Positions 11,800 to 24,039 of a stretch of 64,000 bases of DNA are shown here, piece after piece; the stretch's first letter is position 1, and every line of letters begins with the position of its first letter. Made by a program: the position numbers and the translations under genes. The notes under the pieces are model-generated. The model was not told the DNA's origin and did no database searches. It was given only the letters and a program-made list of their open reading frames with translations. The stretch is from Tyto alba (lineage: Eukaryota; Chordata; Aves; Strigiformes; Tytonidae), in assembly GCF_018691265.1 (NCBI RefSeq), contig NW_024881303.1, positions 11,277,777 to 11,341,776 of the forward strand, given 5' to 3'.

Positions 11800-11870
11800 C
11801 TAATGGCTAAAGCACTCATCCTGGAAAAGGGAGATGAGCGTTTTAAACCCTCACGTCTCATCTTTTTCCC
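11800..11870 (+). repeat. Fossil tRNA-derived SINE head (amniote MIR/CORE-like)
   Basis: TAATGGCTAAAGCACTCATCC at 11801-11821 resembles a tRNA A-box region, and GAGCGTTTTAAACCCTC near 11836-11852 resembles a B-box region, with normal tRNA-like spacing. This is the head of the old amniote SINE that usually reads GTGGTTAGAGCACTC, then GGTTCAAATCCC. It does not fold as a functional tRNA. Confidence 0.55.
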
Positions 11871-12021
11871 AGAAAGATGCAACTAGCACCAGACTAGTCA
11901 CAGGCAAAGGTATGATTACTCCAGTTCAAGTGGAGCAATAAGGATTGTGTCAAGTCTGCAGGTTGTGGAAAAAGAAAAGAAGCAGACTAGAAATAGCCTT
12001 ATTTTGTACTTTAGTGGTTAG
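11871..12021. other. Unassigned noncoding sequence
   Basis: Short unique stretch between the SINE head and the A-rich tract. Confidence 0.45.
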
Positions 12022-12104
12022 AAAAAAAAAAAAAAAAAACAAAACAAAAAAAAAAACAAACAAAAAAAACAAAACAAAACAAAAAAAAAAAAAAACAAAA
12101 AAAC
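12022..12104 (+). repeat. A-rich tract with AAAAC units
   Basis: About 80 bases of A runs broken by single C, ending in AAACCCCACA. It resembles the tract at 131-245. A 140-codon open frame crossing it is a composition artefact with a Lys-rich centre. Confidence 0.9.
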
Positions 12105-12924
12105 CCCACAAGTTTCTGGTTCACGTTTCAGTTTTCCAACTGAGCATCTTAACCATGAGCAGATTTCTTCTTATTTCTTCTTCTTTGTTCTCAAAGCCAG
12201 GAGAGGCTTTCCAATATAAAAACAAGCAATCAATGGGATTGGTGCCATGCTCCAAGTCACGAATGCAGGAGGATGATCTGGAGTGTACTGAAGTCAGCCC
12301 ATACCCCGTGGGGTCTGCTCAGGTAGGTTTCCCCCAGCTCCCCAGGCTCACCGAGTGCAAGTCCTGAGTGACTGTCACACGCTGCCCTGGCTTCAGCTAT
12401 GAGACTATGAGATAACCCAGATCTGAATGTACCCTGCAGGCACCGTTCCTCTTCATTTTGTTATTCCTTATACTTTTAAGTGTATATCATTAAGCAGCGA
12501 GTCTCCAGATAGCTGTAGTTAGTCTTTTTATTTTTTTCTTTAAATCAAATTATCTCCTAACTGCTGTATCATGAAATTACACAGCACCAGGAAATAGAGA
12601 GCTAGTTTGTGGGATACACATTTTTAAGAGAGAAAAATTATTAAGAAAGAAGTAGAACTGTAATCATTTCCGGTCTACCCAGCTAATGATGTTGTTGTCC
12701 TTTCCCAAGAGCCCTTGTCACCTGCTCTAATTTGCTGACTCTGACACTTCGTGTGCAACCACAAACATCTAAAATCAATGGGAAATGGAAATGTCCTGAC
12801 AAGGCCAAATTGAGCCCACCTAGTCTGTCAATGATTTCTTTGCCCTTATTAATGCTTTGTGAATCTTTCTGGGTGTACATTGGTAAATCCAACAAAAGCA
12901 GGCAATACAGAGTGATGCATTGCC
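12105..12924. other. Unassigned noncoding sequence
   Basis: Unique sequence. Short open frames show no recognisable domain. Confidence 0.5.
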
Positions 12925-12985
12925 TAGCTCTGATGTGTCTAGTCTCTGTAGCAGAGCCCTGGAGTTAGACACATCAGAGGAGCTA
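12925..12985. repeat. Strong inverted repeat, 61-nt hairpin
   Basis: The left arm 12925-12941 (TAGCTCTGATGTGTCTA) pairs with 12966-12985. Fourteen bases pair without a mismatch (12928-12941 with 12966-12979), then a 3-base bulge (12980-12982) and three more pairs (12925-12927 with 12983-12985). The 24-base loop itself contains CTCTG-TAG-CAGAG (12944-12956). The shape is like a small-RNA precursor or a short palindromic transposon remnant. It could be expressed from either strand, and there is no proof of transcription. Confidence 0.8.
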
Positions 12986-13018
12986 ATCACCTGAGAATGG
13001 GATCTAAACCAACCAACA

Positions 13019-13050
13019 TGTTGACTGTAGAGCTGTCTTGACAGTCAACA
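13019..13050. repeat. Second inverted repeat, 10-bp perfect stem
   Basis: TGTTGACTGT (13019-13028) and ACAGTCAACA (13041-13050) form a perfect 10-bp stem with a 12-base loop, 33 bases after the larger hairpin. A purine-rich stretch of GTGAAGA/AAGACAAG words follows. Confidence 0.85.
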
Positions 13051-13359
13051 GGTGAAGAGTGAAGACAAGAAGACAAGGGTGTACCTTATACCCTACTTGG
13101 AAATAACCGGCTAACCTTCCTTTTGCACCCTACTACAAATGTTTATTTGAAGCTACTTTAACTTTTCATTGTAGTCCTTTGATGTGCTGACATTCATGGA
13201 GGGTTTTTATGAGGATCCACAACAGAAACAGCTATCTATCACTTTTTATTTTATTTGGGTAAGACTCAGGCCCTGAGATATATAGTCATTTAGGAAGGTA
13301 GCCCTTGGATCTTCTCTTTATTGTGGCACATGGCATCTCCATATTCATATTTTGGAACA
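13051..13359. other. Unassigned noncoding sequence
   Basis: Nothing recognised. Confidence 0.5.
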
Positions 13360-13660
13360 TTTAAAATTTACTAATTTGCCTTTCAGATTTATCCTAATTA
13401 AAAATTAATATGTTTTAAAAATCAGCTCTTTTACACTCCTCTAATTAAATTTCCACAGGATATTTTTTGGTGGGAGAATTCAATTAGGTTTTAATTTTAG
13501 TAATCAAAAAAGCACTGGTGCTTTGAGTATTTGATTTTTAATTTAAAAATTTGACATGGCATTCCAATTAAAATGTTCAACAGTTGCATTGTAGCATAAA
13601 AAGTCTATTACATCTGGTAATCAGGAGAATCCAATGACCATAAAAAATGCAAACAGTATT
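13360..13660. promoter_or_regulatory. AT-rich homeodomain-site cluster (candidate regulatory element)
   Basis: Repeated TAATTA, TTAATTT, CAATTAG and AATTAAAA words run over 300 bases, with a CACTGGTGC palindrome-like core near 13513. They form no tandem repeat. The pattern fits a conserved enhancer rich in homeodomain or MEF-type sites. AT composition alone is the alternative. Confidence 0.25.
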
Positions 13661-14494
13661 TCAAGAACCCTCAGGTAATAGCCATATTTAGCAAACACTA
13701 AACACTTCAATTACAGCTGTCTGTAGCAGCTCTGATCACTCAGAGCACATGGCAGCAAGTGGAAGCAACTCTTTACCTATCTCACCTTTAGACAACATTG
13801 TGCCTTGAAAGTGTCATCTGAACTCAGGTTCCAGAAATATAATCAAACCTGCCAGAAACAGTATCAAAAACGAAGTGTTGACTCTGCTTCCCCATCCGTG
13901 CAAGCTCCTTTCCCTTGTCTTTTAAGCTAGCTCACATAGTATCTTCTTTATAAATGTTAGAGGCTGAAGCTTGAAAATCTCATGTATTACTGTGTTCCCT
14001 TTCTTATTTTCTTTTGCTGCTTGCCTGCAGATTTGAGTCAGCAAAGAAGAAAATATCTCAAAGATGTCCTGAGCACCCCATCTGGGAGAAGAAGATACAC
14101 TGCTTCCATTTTGCAGAATTGAGCATCTGACCCTCTTCCCACCGAAAAAAACACCTCCATTCTAATAAGAACGAACCTTTTGAGAATTAAACCCTCTACA
14201 TATAAAAATTTTAATGCCACTTATGATTTTGCATCAAGGGGTGTACAACCTTTTCGTACAATTGAAAAGCAGGAGCTCGGATGTGCCAAATCCACAGAGC
14301 GAAGAAGTAAAATGAATCATGTATAGTCAAAGCAAAATCGGAATACAAAAATATTGTTTCAGTTTTCAGCGGGTAGATCATATATATAAAACAGACCAGT
14401 ACCTTACCGGTGTCCAGCACAAGCTAGGCTTGTAGTAATTATATAAGAAGCAACCCAAAGACTATTTTGGTCCCTAAGGGTTTAGTCATTGTCA
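13661..14494. other. Unassigned noncoding sequence
   Basis: Unique sequence. Minus-strand open frames of 60-69 codons around 14038-14420 resemble no family. Confidence 0.5.
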
Positions 14495-14570
14495 TAATGG
14501 ATCACAATTGGCTCCATCTAGTCTACTGACCTGCCTCTGACAATGACAAATGCCACTGAAAGATTCCAAT
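14495..14570. repeat. Fossil LINE 3'-end fragment (possible)
   Basis: Reads ATAATGGATCACAATTGG, then CCATCTAGTCTACTGACCTG, CCTCTGACAATGACAAATGC. This resembles the 3' end of an old amniote LINE usually reading GGGCCCATCTAGCCCAGTATCCTG and CTCTGACAGTGGCCAATGCC. Only about 75 bases match by eye. Confidence 0.4.
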
Positions 14571-17500
14571 ATTGTCATTGCTCCCAACAAATTGTATGAC
14601 ATTTCAGAAGAATTGTATCCGCCTGTCTCAGCTTTCATATGTCCTCCATTGCTAAATAATGTAATATTCCTGTGTTAAATTTTTCCATTTTCCTTTAAAT
14701 GTCAACTTCACCATGTACTGCTCGTCAATCACGTGATTATTACACATTATTTTTGGAGCTTTGCTACACATGACATTGCATGGTACAGACAGCAAGGCAC
14801 AAGGTCAGGTGCACCTGCATACTTAAATGTGTGCTACGTTGCAGTAGGGAAAAAAACATAGGCGAAACATTTGTCAAGATGGTCCATTTTTTTGTATACA
14901 GAATGGTTTCATGCACTGAGAGAAAGAGTGCTTCAAACCATGACAACAGGTGAATTCAGAATCCAATCTTGTACCAGACCAGGATGATATTTGAGTGATG
15001 CTTGCTGTGGGTGTTTATGGCTTTGCTGAAGATGCTAAAGAGGGAGCTGAAAAGGGGAATTAAATTGGCTCATTGGTGGCTAGTAGGGGAAATTCAAAAG
15101 ATACACAATTAAATAGAGAGGACTTAAGATGAAAACAAGAGAAAAATTAAAACAGAGCCCAGTGTGACATCATCTCTGCAGTTCTCTGCCGAAGGGTGAA
15201 TACCACAGGGGCAGGCCTGGGGAAACTGGAGAGAAGCAATGCTAGAAAGAAGGCAAATTTTACTTTTGTCACATCTAAAAACTATTTGAAATTAAGATGG
15301 AAAAGGGCTTCATGAAAGCCAATAGGCTCAAGGACTGCTAAGATATGAGACAAATAAGACAACAGAAGAGAATAAGTGAAATTTTAATTAAAATAAATAG
15401 GACGTGAAACTAAACAGGACCTGATGAAGTAGTCAGCCAAGGACAAGCAGGTTCAATGCTTGCCTTGGAGTGCTCTAAGATTAGGATAGCTTCTCTGGAA
15501 TCAGCACAGTTGTACCAATTGAAAACCATTTATAGAGAACAAGAGCCCTTGCCCCTTTGCCGTACACCATGCTGCTGCTCAGTAGGGATGGGAAGACAAG
15601 ACAAATATGTTGCAAGGCCAATGTGTGATGGGAGAACAGGAACCCCCTAGTCTTAGCTCAGGTATCTGCAGCCCAGATAACACAGAGCATGTACTTCAGC
15701 ACACAAGCTAGCAACCATCACTACGGGTCACCAGCAGGTACACCAAAGTGTAGATCCACTAGAGATGCCAGCAGGGAGGTGTGGAAGGAATGAGAGCTGA
15801 AAGAAAATGTCTGGGTTCAAAACTTGCCTTGAGATAGCTCCTGTAGGGCTGCTAGAGCGATGTACACCTTGTTGTCACCCCACGGCTTGAATGGTGGCTT
15901 TGTACACTAGCGCCTGCTCCTGCTTGTTACGATGACATGTCTAATGGCAGCTGTTGCAGGGAGTGAAAGGCTAAAGTCCACCCAGCCCCTGCTTTTGGCA
16001 CCAGACAAAACCAGGCCAAAATTAGCAAACTGTAGCACATTGGAGGAGCAGTTCTGTTTCTCTGTGGTCACACAGTCTCTGTAGAAGACAGAGAAAAAGA
16101 GCAGCTGGCATTTTAAGGAATGAATATGCAAAGGAGTAAGCTTAAAAGTCTAACTCAAAATTTAATAACAAACAAGAAAAAAGACACCAAGAAGATTAAA
16201 CAAAAGTTGAAAACAGGCTTAAAAATAAAGGAGCAAGCAAAGGAATCATTTACAAACCAAATGAAGAGGGGAATAGATAAGATAAATTCTGAATATTAAT
16301 GAGGAATCAGAAAAAGGGAAAAAAAGAAGCTAAAATAGGTCTATTTTACCACGGGCAAAATAATGTACAATGTTTCAATCTCACCAGTTAAATTACAGAA
16401 TAAAAAGGAACCTTAATAAAATATCAGCATGTAAATCTCTCTCCAAACCACCCACATGCTGACTGCTGCTGGAGACAAATAGGTACAATAACAGGTAGAA
16501 GGCAAAATGCCACTGCCACAGATGCAGTCATGTTGATTTTTCTTTTGTAGATAGTAAAAAAGGTATTTTAATAAGCACAAAACAGGAAAATTAGAGCAGT
16601 TGAACTGACCAGCAGAACAATTTTAAAGAAAGTAAGAATACATTGTGCACCAGCGGAACCCTGTCTGAGGGGTTGAATATGTAGAAAAGCTGTTAAATAG
16701 TCTTGCTGAAGTGTTTAGATATTTCTAGTCAGGAAGCTTTGGGTTTGCCGATGACATTGAAAGGTGGTTGATGCATTCAGGGTCCAGCCTAAAAAGTCAT
16801 TTTCTTGCATAAATGTGGCAGAGAGTCTCTAAGAGCTAATGTGACTGGGAGAAAAAAAATATCATTTTTGCCCCTTTCGTTATTTTGTTTGGGTTGGATT
16901 ACATTATCTAAGTGTGTCCCGGGGGCTTTGGAGCTCCTAATAGTTGCTCCTATATGAAACAATGGTCTTTCTTATTTGTTGTGGGGCTGGACCAAACCTT
17001 CAGCTTCACCTCTAAACTGCTCATGCCGCATTCTGCAGTTCTGCTTGTTACATCCTCAGGGCACAATGTACACTAGTAAGACAGAGCAAGAGAAGAACCT
17101 ACATGGAAAGCCTTTGATGTCTTGTACTGAAACTCCATGTACAATCTGATATGTTAATCATGGCATTAGCCATTATAAAGAGAAGAAAAATAATCATTTC
17201 AACTATAATGAACATCTAGTTTCCTGGAAGTGATTGTACAATCTAGGTTCTTTTCCTAGCTTGCTATCAGTGCCACACTGCTGAAATTTTTCTCACTGTG
17301 CAGTCTACTTATTCCTCACTGTGGGAAAGCTGGTGTCTCCTTCCTCTGCTGTTAGAACAGCATGCTGGAAATAGAGTGTTGTCATAAACTGTTGGCATCT
17401 TCTGTTCAAAAGAGCCTCCTGGTGTAAGGAAACAACCTTTCTCATTGCCAGCATATCCTTGTTCACTGCCCTGCAACCTAGCAGAGAACCGTGCAAATCT

Positions 17501-20500
17501 CTGAAGTTCAGTCTTCCTCTCCTGGACACATTCTGCAGCCTGAACTGAATGAGAGATGACAGTGGCTCTGCTATTTTTTTCTTCTTGCTCTCCAAAGATA
17601 ATTCTCATGAAAGGTCACAGGTGAACATCCAGAAAAAAAATAGTACCTAGATCTGCAGTGGAATTTCCCCACTTTCTGGGAGCCAAGGACTGGCCTTGGC
17701 AAGCTCTGGTATTCCCCTAGTTCTGCACAGCCATGAGACAGTGATGCAAAGGTATCCTTTTACTCCCACTGAGAGGTTTAGTCATATTTTCTCTGGGATA
17801 CTTCTAACTAGCACCAGAGACAGGATAATAAGAATACATGCAGACATCATCCAGGGCCTGGAATCTGACACACTCAGATGAGTTCCCCATAAATATTGAG
17901 GAGCATCTTACATGATTCTATGACTGTATTAATTTCTTGTAGATTGAGCAATACAAGATAAGCAATGGAGAAAATAATCATGCAGAGGATAAGGGAACAA
18001 TCACCATATATTGCGTAGTGAAAAAGAAATACTTTCATTCTTTTTATCATCCTGAAATTATCTTGTAGGGACTCCAGCTCCAATGAGAGACTGCCTTCTT
18101 GCTCAAGGGAATTTAAAATTAGCAGTCAGTTAAACTATAAGAGCTGTTTCTCCTCGGAATAAACATTTGTTTTGTTTATCTCCAGCCAACAGCTAATAGC
18201 ACAATAATGATCCAATCCCCATATCCCTTTGGCTGGAAACTGATACCTTAATCTCTGCAGTGCAAGTCTTATCAGTCTTTGCTCCTATGCAGTTTGAACA
18301 TTTCCTTTATATCCTTGATGCCCCCTGCAATGAAAGACTGTCACAGACTGGTTATCTTTATCACGAATTACCTTTCCCTGACCCCGTTCACTCCTTTCTC
18401 ACAAATACCTTCTTTGAACTATTTTCCTCTGGCCCCTGTATGACTGTTACTGAAGTCCAGTGTTATTGTCTTAATTTTGCTCAACTTTCTCCATTGTTCA
18501 CTATCCCGGTAGAATGGCATTATGTTTGATTCAGTGATCAAGAGAAACAAGTCCTGCTGTTATTCTGTCTTTACCCAATGGCAATCAACAGACATGTGCA
18601 AAGCAAGCACAAAGTGGATATTTCTTTTGAATCTCAAACTGCATTGAACTTTTCTGTGCTATCAATTAGATCCAGTAGTACCTCAATGAAAGATGAAATT
18701 AATATTCCTAAGGGTGGTCTTGTGGCACCCCTAAGTGTTACCATTTCTTTACATTAATTGTTCAGACATATTGGGTAGGAACCAGGTTCTAGTCACGCTC
18801 AGGAAATCTTTTGCATAACTGATTCAAAACTAAGCTTTCTGTCAAGGTTTACTCATCACATATATCAAAGCATAGAAATCATTTTGTGAAACAGTGAAAG
18901 CTCGGGCACAGCACAAGGAAAACCGTTATTAAAAATGAATGCACCTATCAGAAAATATCCTTCATCCTTCCCTCTACACAGGCCTAACTATATACCCTGC
19001 ACATCTTACACAGCTTTAATGCTCTTTAATGCTACCCTTCCCTTACAGACCACACATCTCTCATCTGTCCTCCTTCTGCACCCTCAGATGTTACAGCTGT
19101 TTAATCTGGTAACTTGATACATACAGGAGAAATAACATAGGATAAAATCTTAACATAAATTTGTTTTTCTCAGGACGCCTCACCAGTTTATTTGTTTTAC
19201 AGACACCCCACTAATTTGACCCTCTGATTAGAGTTGTCTTGTCAGAAAACCAAAGCTTAAATGATTTTTACTTTACCTCCTCCAAGTTACTGCTTGATTT
19301 GATCACAATATATATTTCTGTATCCACGGTCATTCAGAGTACCTCTGTAGCTGTAGCGCATAGCAAATATCACTGCTTGTAATGAATAACAAAGATTTTC
19401 TTCTCTATTTAAGCTTCATTTGTTTCTCAGTAGGTTTAGATTTTCCCAGTATCTATATCTCAGTAATAAAGTTACAGACAGACAGGAGATGCGGCCACAT
19501 TTGCCCCACAGTATGCCATCCTCCCATTTATGTCATATGTCTCTCTCTAAAAACTAAAGTTCACTGGGGCCTAATTTTGTCTAAAATAAAACAGAATTAG
19601 AAGAGACCTTTAATGGAAGCATAAAGCTTCACAGAGACCATGAATGAGTCACACACCAGACAGTGACATTGTCCAGGAATGCAGATAACTGCATGATAAA
19701 AGGTTGCAGTTCATTTCTACTTGCTTTACCTCAAAAGGAAATGTACTCAAAAATAAGAGTCAAGAGCGGAGACTGCCAACATGATGCCAGGTTTCTGTAA
19801 AATGCAAAACAAGCCTCAGCATACCTGACCAGGTAAATGCCATTTCTAATTACATGTTTTCCATTTTTATGGTAGTCAGAAGATCGTTAAGGTTAGGACT
19901 TTTGGACAAACTATTTTCCCTTGTTGGATGAAAAAGGAAGTTAAAGGGAAGAACATGACGAGTTTTTTTTTTTTTTTTTTGTAACATGGAAAAGTAAATC
20001 TACTACATTCTCTTTAGTATAATTGGTTGCACATCAGTTTGCCTGAGGAGAAGCAGCTCTCTCAGAGAGTATGGAGTTTACTAGTGCTGTTTGGTATTTT
20101 TAAATTATTTTCTTCTGCCTTGTGGAAAAGAAAAATCATCAAAGTGCGTTGCTAGAAGCCATTTTGGCCCAAAATCTGGCTCTGAACAACCCTTTGTAAA
20201 ATAACAGGAAAACCAGGATTAGTTTGGGAATTTTAACATACCCTGCTCACCCTCTCTTCTCCTCCCTGTTTTTCCCTTCATTAATTACAGCCCAGTTATT
20301 GCTGATTCAAGCCCAAGAGCCTAGAAAAGCACCTTGACTAGAAACCAATGCTGAATAAAAATTAACTTCTAAATGTTTATTTCTATGGACCAGCCTGAGA
20401 AAATTGCAAGTAATATAGAGCAACCCAGCTAATGGAAAATAAATCAGTCCTTTAAGTCCTTTCTGTTCTAGTAACTGCAAGTGTTACTCATCAGTGACAT

Positions 20501-20569
20501 GGACAAAGACTTTCTTTTTAATTGTGCTAAGTCCTTGCAGGGATTTGGCAAATTCACAGGTGATTCTGG
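14571..20569. other. Unassigned noncoding sequence (about 6 kb)
   Basis: Contains purine-rich stretches at 15000-15450 and 16140-16350 and a T18 run at 19963-19980. Minus-strand open frames at 17305-17608 (96 and 99 codons in two frames) look like chance in a locally stop-poor segment. A lone FADD-like word at about 16747 is not enough to call a LINE. No exon pair, RNA gene or regulatory site can be supported. Confidence 0.5.
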
Positions 20570-20685
20570 GCTAGATCTTTTGCCATGCTCCATAGTTCTC
20601 CGTCGTTCACACCTGTTGCAACTGGTGTAAACTGGTGTAAAGTGTCACTGGTTTCAATTGCAGGTAGGGAGCAATCCAAACTCAC
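20570..20685. repeat. Fossil amniote hairpin-type repeat (probable)
   Basis: GGGCTAGATC at about 20569, TGCTCCATAG, then a doubled ACTGGTGTAA (20620-20640) and a GTTTCAATTGCAG end. The order matches an old repeat that reads GGCCTAGATC, AGCTCCATTGACTTCAATGG, TTTACACCAGCTG. The tandem ACTGGTGTAA doubling is specific to this copy. Confidence 0.45.
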
Positions 20686-20839
20686 TCACACTCTGAAGAA
20701 GTGTGTGCAATGAAGACTTGCCTCGCATTTGTATTTTCGCCAGTGCTCAAGATGCTAGGCCTTGGTGGGCTTGCTCAGTCCTGTAATGGGATTAATCTCC
20801 TATTTACCCTGCACACTGCAGTGAGCCTGTGGATATCCG

Positions 20840-21560
20840 AGCTGGCTCTAAATGAGCTGCCCGAGGAGCCAGGGTCAGGCTGAGAGGAAGGGGAAGGACG
20901 ATGGATGGCCACCAGCTCAGCCCGGCTGCTCCCGCGACTTCTGCACAGCTGTGCCCTGCAGCGTGGGTATGCACGGGGACCCTGCTCCTCGCAGAGACCT
21001 GCCTTGTCGTCCGCATGGGTCTGTCTGGGAGAGAACAGTTTAAATAGCTCTGGCCTTGGGTCAGGCAGCGGGTCAGTGCAAAAGCCAAACAGCAGATTTC
21101 CTGCCTAGTGCCTTATCCAGATGCCTTTCCTCTTGTGGACCTCGCACAGCAGCACTGTTGAAGACATTTTTGCTGAAGTGCTTTGCACCATCCAAATAAG
21201 CAGTTTGACACGCGTTTGGTGGGGGTGTGGGCAGGGAGAGACTCGGAAGGGAAGCAGTGGGTGGTGGAGGAAATGGAAAAAACAAGGCAATGCAGAGAGG
21301 ATTCGCGGGCGTAAACATGACACCAGACCCAGGGTCCGCGGGTCAGGGTGTGAGGTGTGGTGGATCCCTGAGGGGTCACAGGAGTCGCGCTGATTTGCCT
21401 GACATGCTTGTCCCATGGCTCAGTGGCACTTGCTAGGACAATGTGGCTTTGATCAGGAGGATGATGTCCTGACAGGGGAAGAAGGAGACGTGGGTTGGAT
21501 CCTGCACTGCTGCCCTGCCACGGAGTACTGTACTGATCTGACAGTTGCACGTTATTTCTC
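20840..21560. other. GC- and CpG-rich patch
   Basis: About 25 CpG dinucleotides by hand count in roughly 700 bases, inside a CpG-poor, AT-rich window. Examples are the clusters near 20934, 21212, 21304 and 21338. Open frames exist on both strands, as expected for GC-rich DNA, and none is recognisable. It could be a small CpG island with a promoter, an orphan island, or old repeat DNA with high GC. The right part overlaps a possible SINE head. Confidence 0.6.
21440..21530 (+). repeat. Possible fossil tRNA-derived SINE head
   Basis: GTGGCTTTGATCAGGAGG near 21442 followed by GGAGACGTGGGTTGGATCC (21484-21502) and CTGCACTGCTGCCCTGCC resembles the A-box to B-box part of the same old amniote SINE seen at 11800 and 33690. 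The A-box is poor. Confidence 0.35.
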
Positions 21561-24039
21561 ACTTCTTGGTGACTGAGAAATTAAAATATGGTCTGCCACG
21601 TGCATTGCAAAATGCTTACATAATAAAATGAAGAGTTACAGGGGAGTGGTAGGCCTCAGTAACCCTTCAACCACCACTGGGGAAGGCCTGGATGCCGCTT
21701 TATGTCAGTGTGAGCTGGTGTAGGAGTATGGAAGCAGAGGGATTAAAATACCTCACTCAAAGTATTGAATTTGAGCCTTGCCTAGGACTAGTGCAGAGTT
21801 TCTTAGTGAACCCAGCTGTACGCATGCCCCTGATCATGCAGTCAGGGGAAGCAACAGTCTCTGAAAGTCCACTGTGACTTAATTATAGAAATTGATGTGC
21901 CTGAGCCGTGACAATTCAACAGTCTATCTTGCGTCAGTGCCTATGGGCTCCATAAGGGCTCCACACAGCAGTACAGGGAGCCAGGAAGCAGACGAGAGGC
22001 CAGTTTGTTTGCTGATAGACCTGAACAAAGTCCCAGCATGGAGCAAAGAGGTGAGGTGCAGGGGAATACCTTTGTTTTAAGGGTGGTGCATGAATTAAGA
22101 GTTCTCTTTCCTAAAGCAGGGGAGATCTTCCCCTGAGGTCATTGAAGGTTGCATCTGCATTGCACAAATACAGCAGAATGGTCTTGAGCTCTACCAGCGG
22201 GAGCTGCCCTGTTTCTGCAGGGTGTCTAGATGTAGAATAAAACCTACCTGACAGATGGTTTAATAGTAAGGTTTTTACATTTGTTGCTTGGGCATACAGA
22301 AAACCATGCTTCTGACTCCCTGAATATGGGGGACACAGAGGGTCAAATGGCAACTGGAGTGCCTGGACCACATCCTTCCCTATTTCTGAGACAGCACAGT
22401 GGCTTTGACTGTCCTGCCCTGACATCGACTATATCTTACAATTCTACCTTCTAAGCTAGTGTTTCTATTCCTGGAAAATGTAATATTTTTTTTTTTCTGT
22501 CAGAACTTAAAAATAAAAGTTATCTGTCCATCACTCTGAAGAATCAAACTTACAACATGAGTTTCTGGAGCATCTTCCCCAAGTGTGTAGTCCTCCCTCA
22601 TTGACACAGCCCCCACTAACTCAGTCAAGCAATTTAGTTATAAATTAATGATTTCTGCAAGCTTCCAACACTGTATCTGCTGGATCAATATTCTGCGGGA
22701 GAAGAATGTCAATAATTAACACTAAGGTTAGAGTTGTAAACACGATTCTAAAGCTGGTTGAAAAATGGACTTTTGTTGGAATTCCTAAATCTTTCCCCCA
22801 TAACTTGACCCTCAAAATCAAACTTTAATTCAAGCAATGAACGTTTTCAGGGAAGACTGTTGTTCTCTGGAAATGTGGTCCTCCTTCCTTTTGCTCCTGC
22901 CTTCCTGTTTAAACATGGCTTTTCCTATATTTCATATGCCAAAATATAATCCCTCCCCTCTAGAAGAAAGGAGGTAATATAGTTGGGCAGAAGCAGATGT
23001 CTTTTGGATGGGCACTGCAGCCTGAGATGGCTATTTGATTTGGATATTTTCCTCCATTGTCCTGCTTTCCTGTTGGACAACATGGTTTGTGAAGGAACCA
23101 AGTCTTTTCTCTTGGGGAAGAAAAGTGATGCATTATGGGGTGCATACTCTATTTAAGAAACATAGCTCAGAGACACAAATAGGTTACCAAATAACTGATA
23201 GATTTAATGGTGTAAGACAGTAATAACTTCCAAGTATCCAAATTATCAAGGGCTTTGGGTACTTAGTTTTTCAAGACCATTTCAAAAATTTTCATGGCAA
23301 ATACAAAACTTTTCATATTATTAGATGAAAATGTAAGCGTAATTCCTGACAGAGAATAGTCTTAGCCAAAGAAAGAGAAAAGAAAAAATCCCAGCAATCT
23401 TAATAATTTCCTTAGATGGCAAATCAAGAACTATCTAACTTCTGTATGGATAAATTGGAACCATTTTCTGAAGAGATGTTACAGAAATGGTAATGTTAGT
23501 GATACAATGAAACTGTTACCTACTTCAAAACAGAATCTGGCATGGGCAGTGGATAAAAGGAATTATACAGTAGTCATAAATACAGCTTGTATCACAGATA
23601 TTTGCCTGTAGTAGAGGAATGAATTGATACATTGAAATATAGCAATACAGGTCTGAAATAAAATCAGTTTATCCCTCCTGATGGAGTAAGCAAAAAAGTG
23701 TAATTTCTTTAGAGAAGGGAAAATGAACCAGAATTAGTCACAGAGCATCTTCCATTTCTGCTCTGGGAATGGTGCCAGATCAGACTGGGGCTGTCTCATG
23801 TACTCTCTCGTTCCTTTACAACCCAGCCCTGGGAGCCTGCCCAGCAGCAGGGTGCTGATAGTGTCAGACACACACTGCATTGAGCAGAGTGTAATAGCTA
23901 GAGATTTTATAAGCAGCAAGTGAATTGGAGGCAGGGTTAATAATAAATAGGTTTAGAGCACAGAATAACAAATCTTCCAAAAAGTTACTACAGGATTTTT
24001 TAAAATCAATTAGAAGTCATACATGACTGAAATATTTTT
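21561..24039. other. Unassigned noncoding sequence
   Basis: Unique sequence with no gene recognised. Short open frames only. Confidence 0.5.

Noticed and set aside
16735..16790. FADD-like word (GFADDIE) on the plus strand, possible LINE RT
   Set aside because: Only this word matches. Flanking residues do not follow CR1 or L2 RT order and stops lie close by.
17305..17608. Minus-strand frames of 96 and 99 codons in two registers
   Set aside because: Two registers open together with unrelated peptides points to a stop-poor stretch, not a gene.
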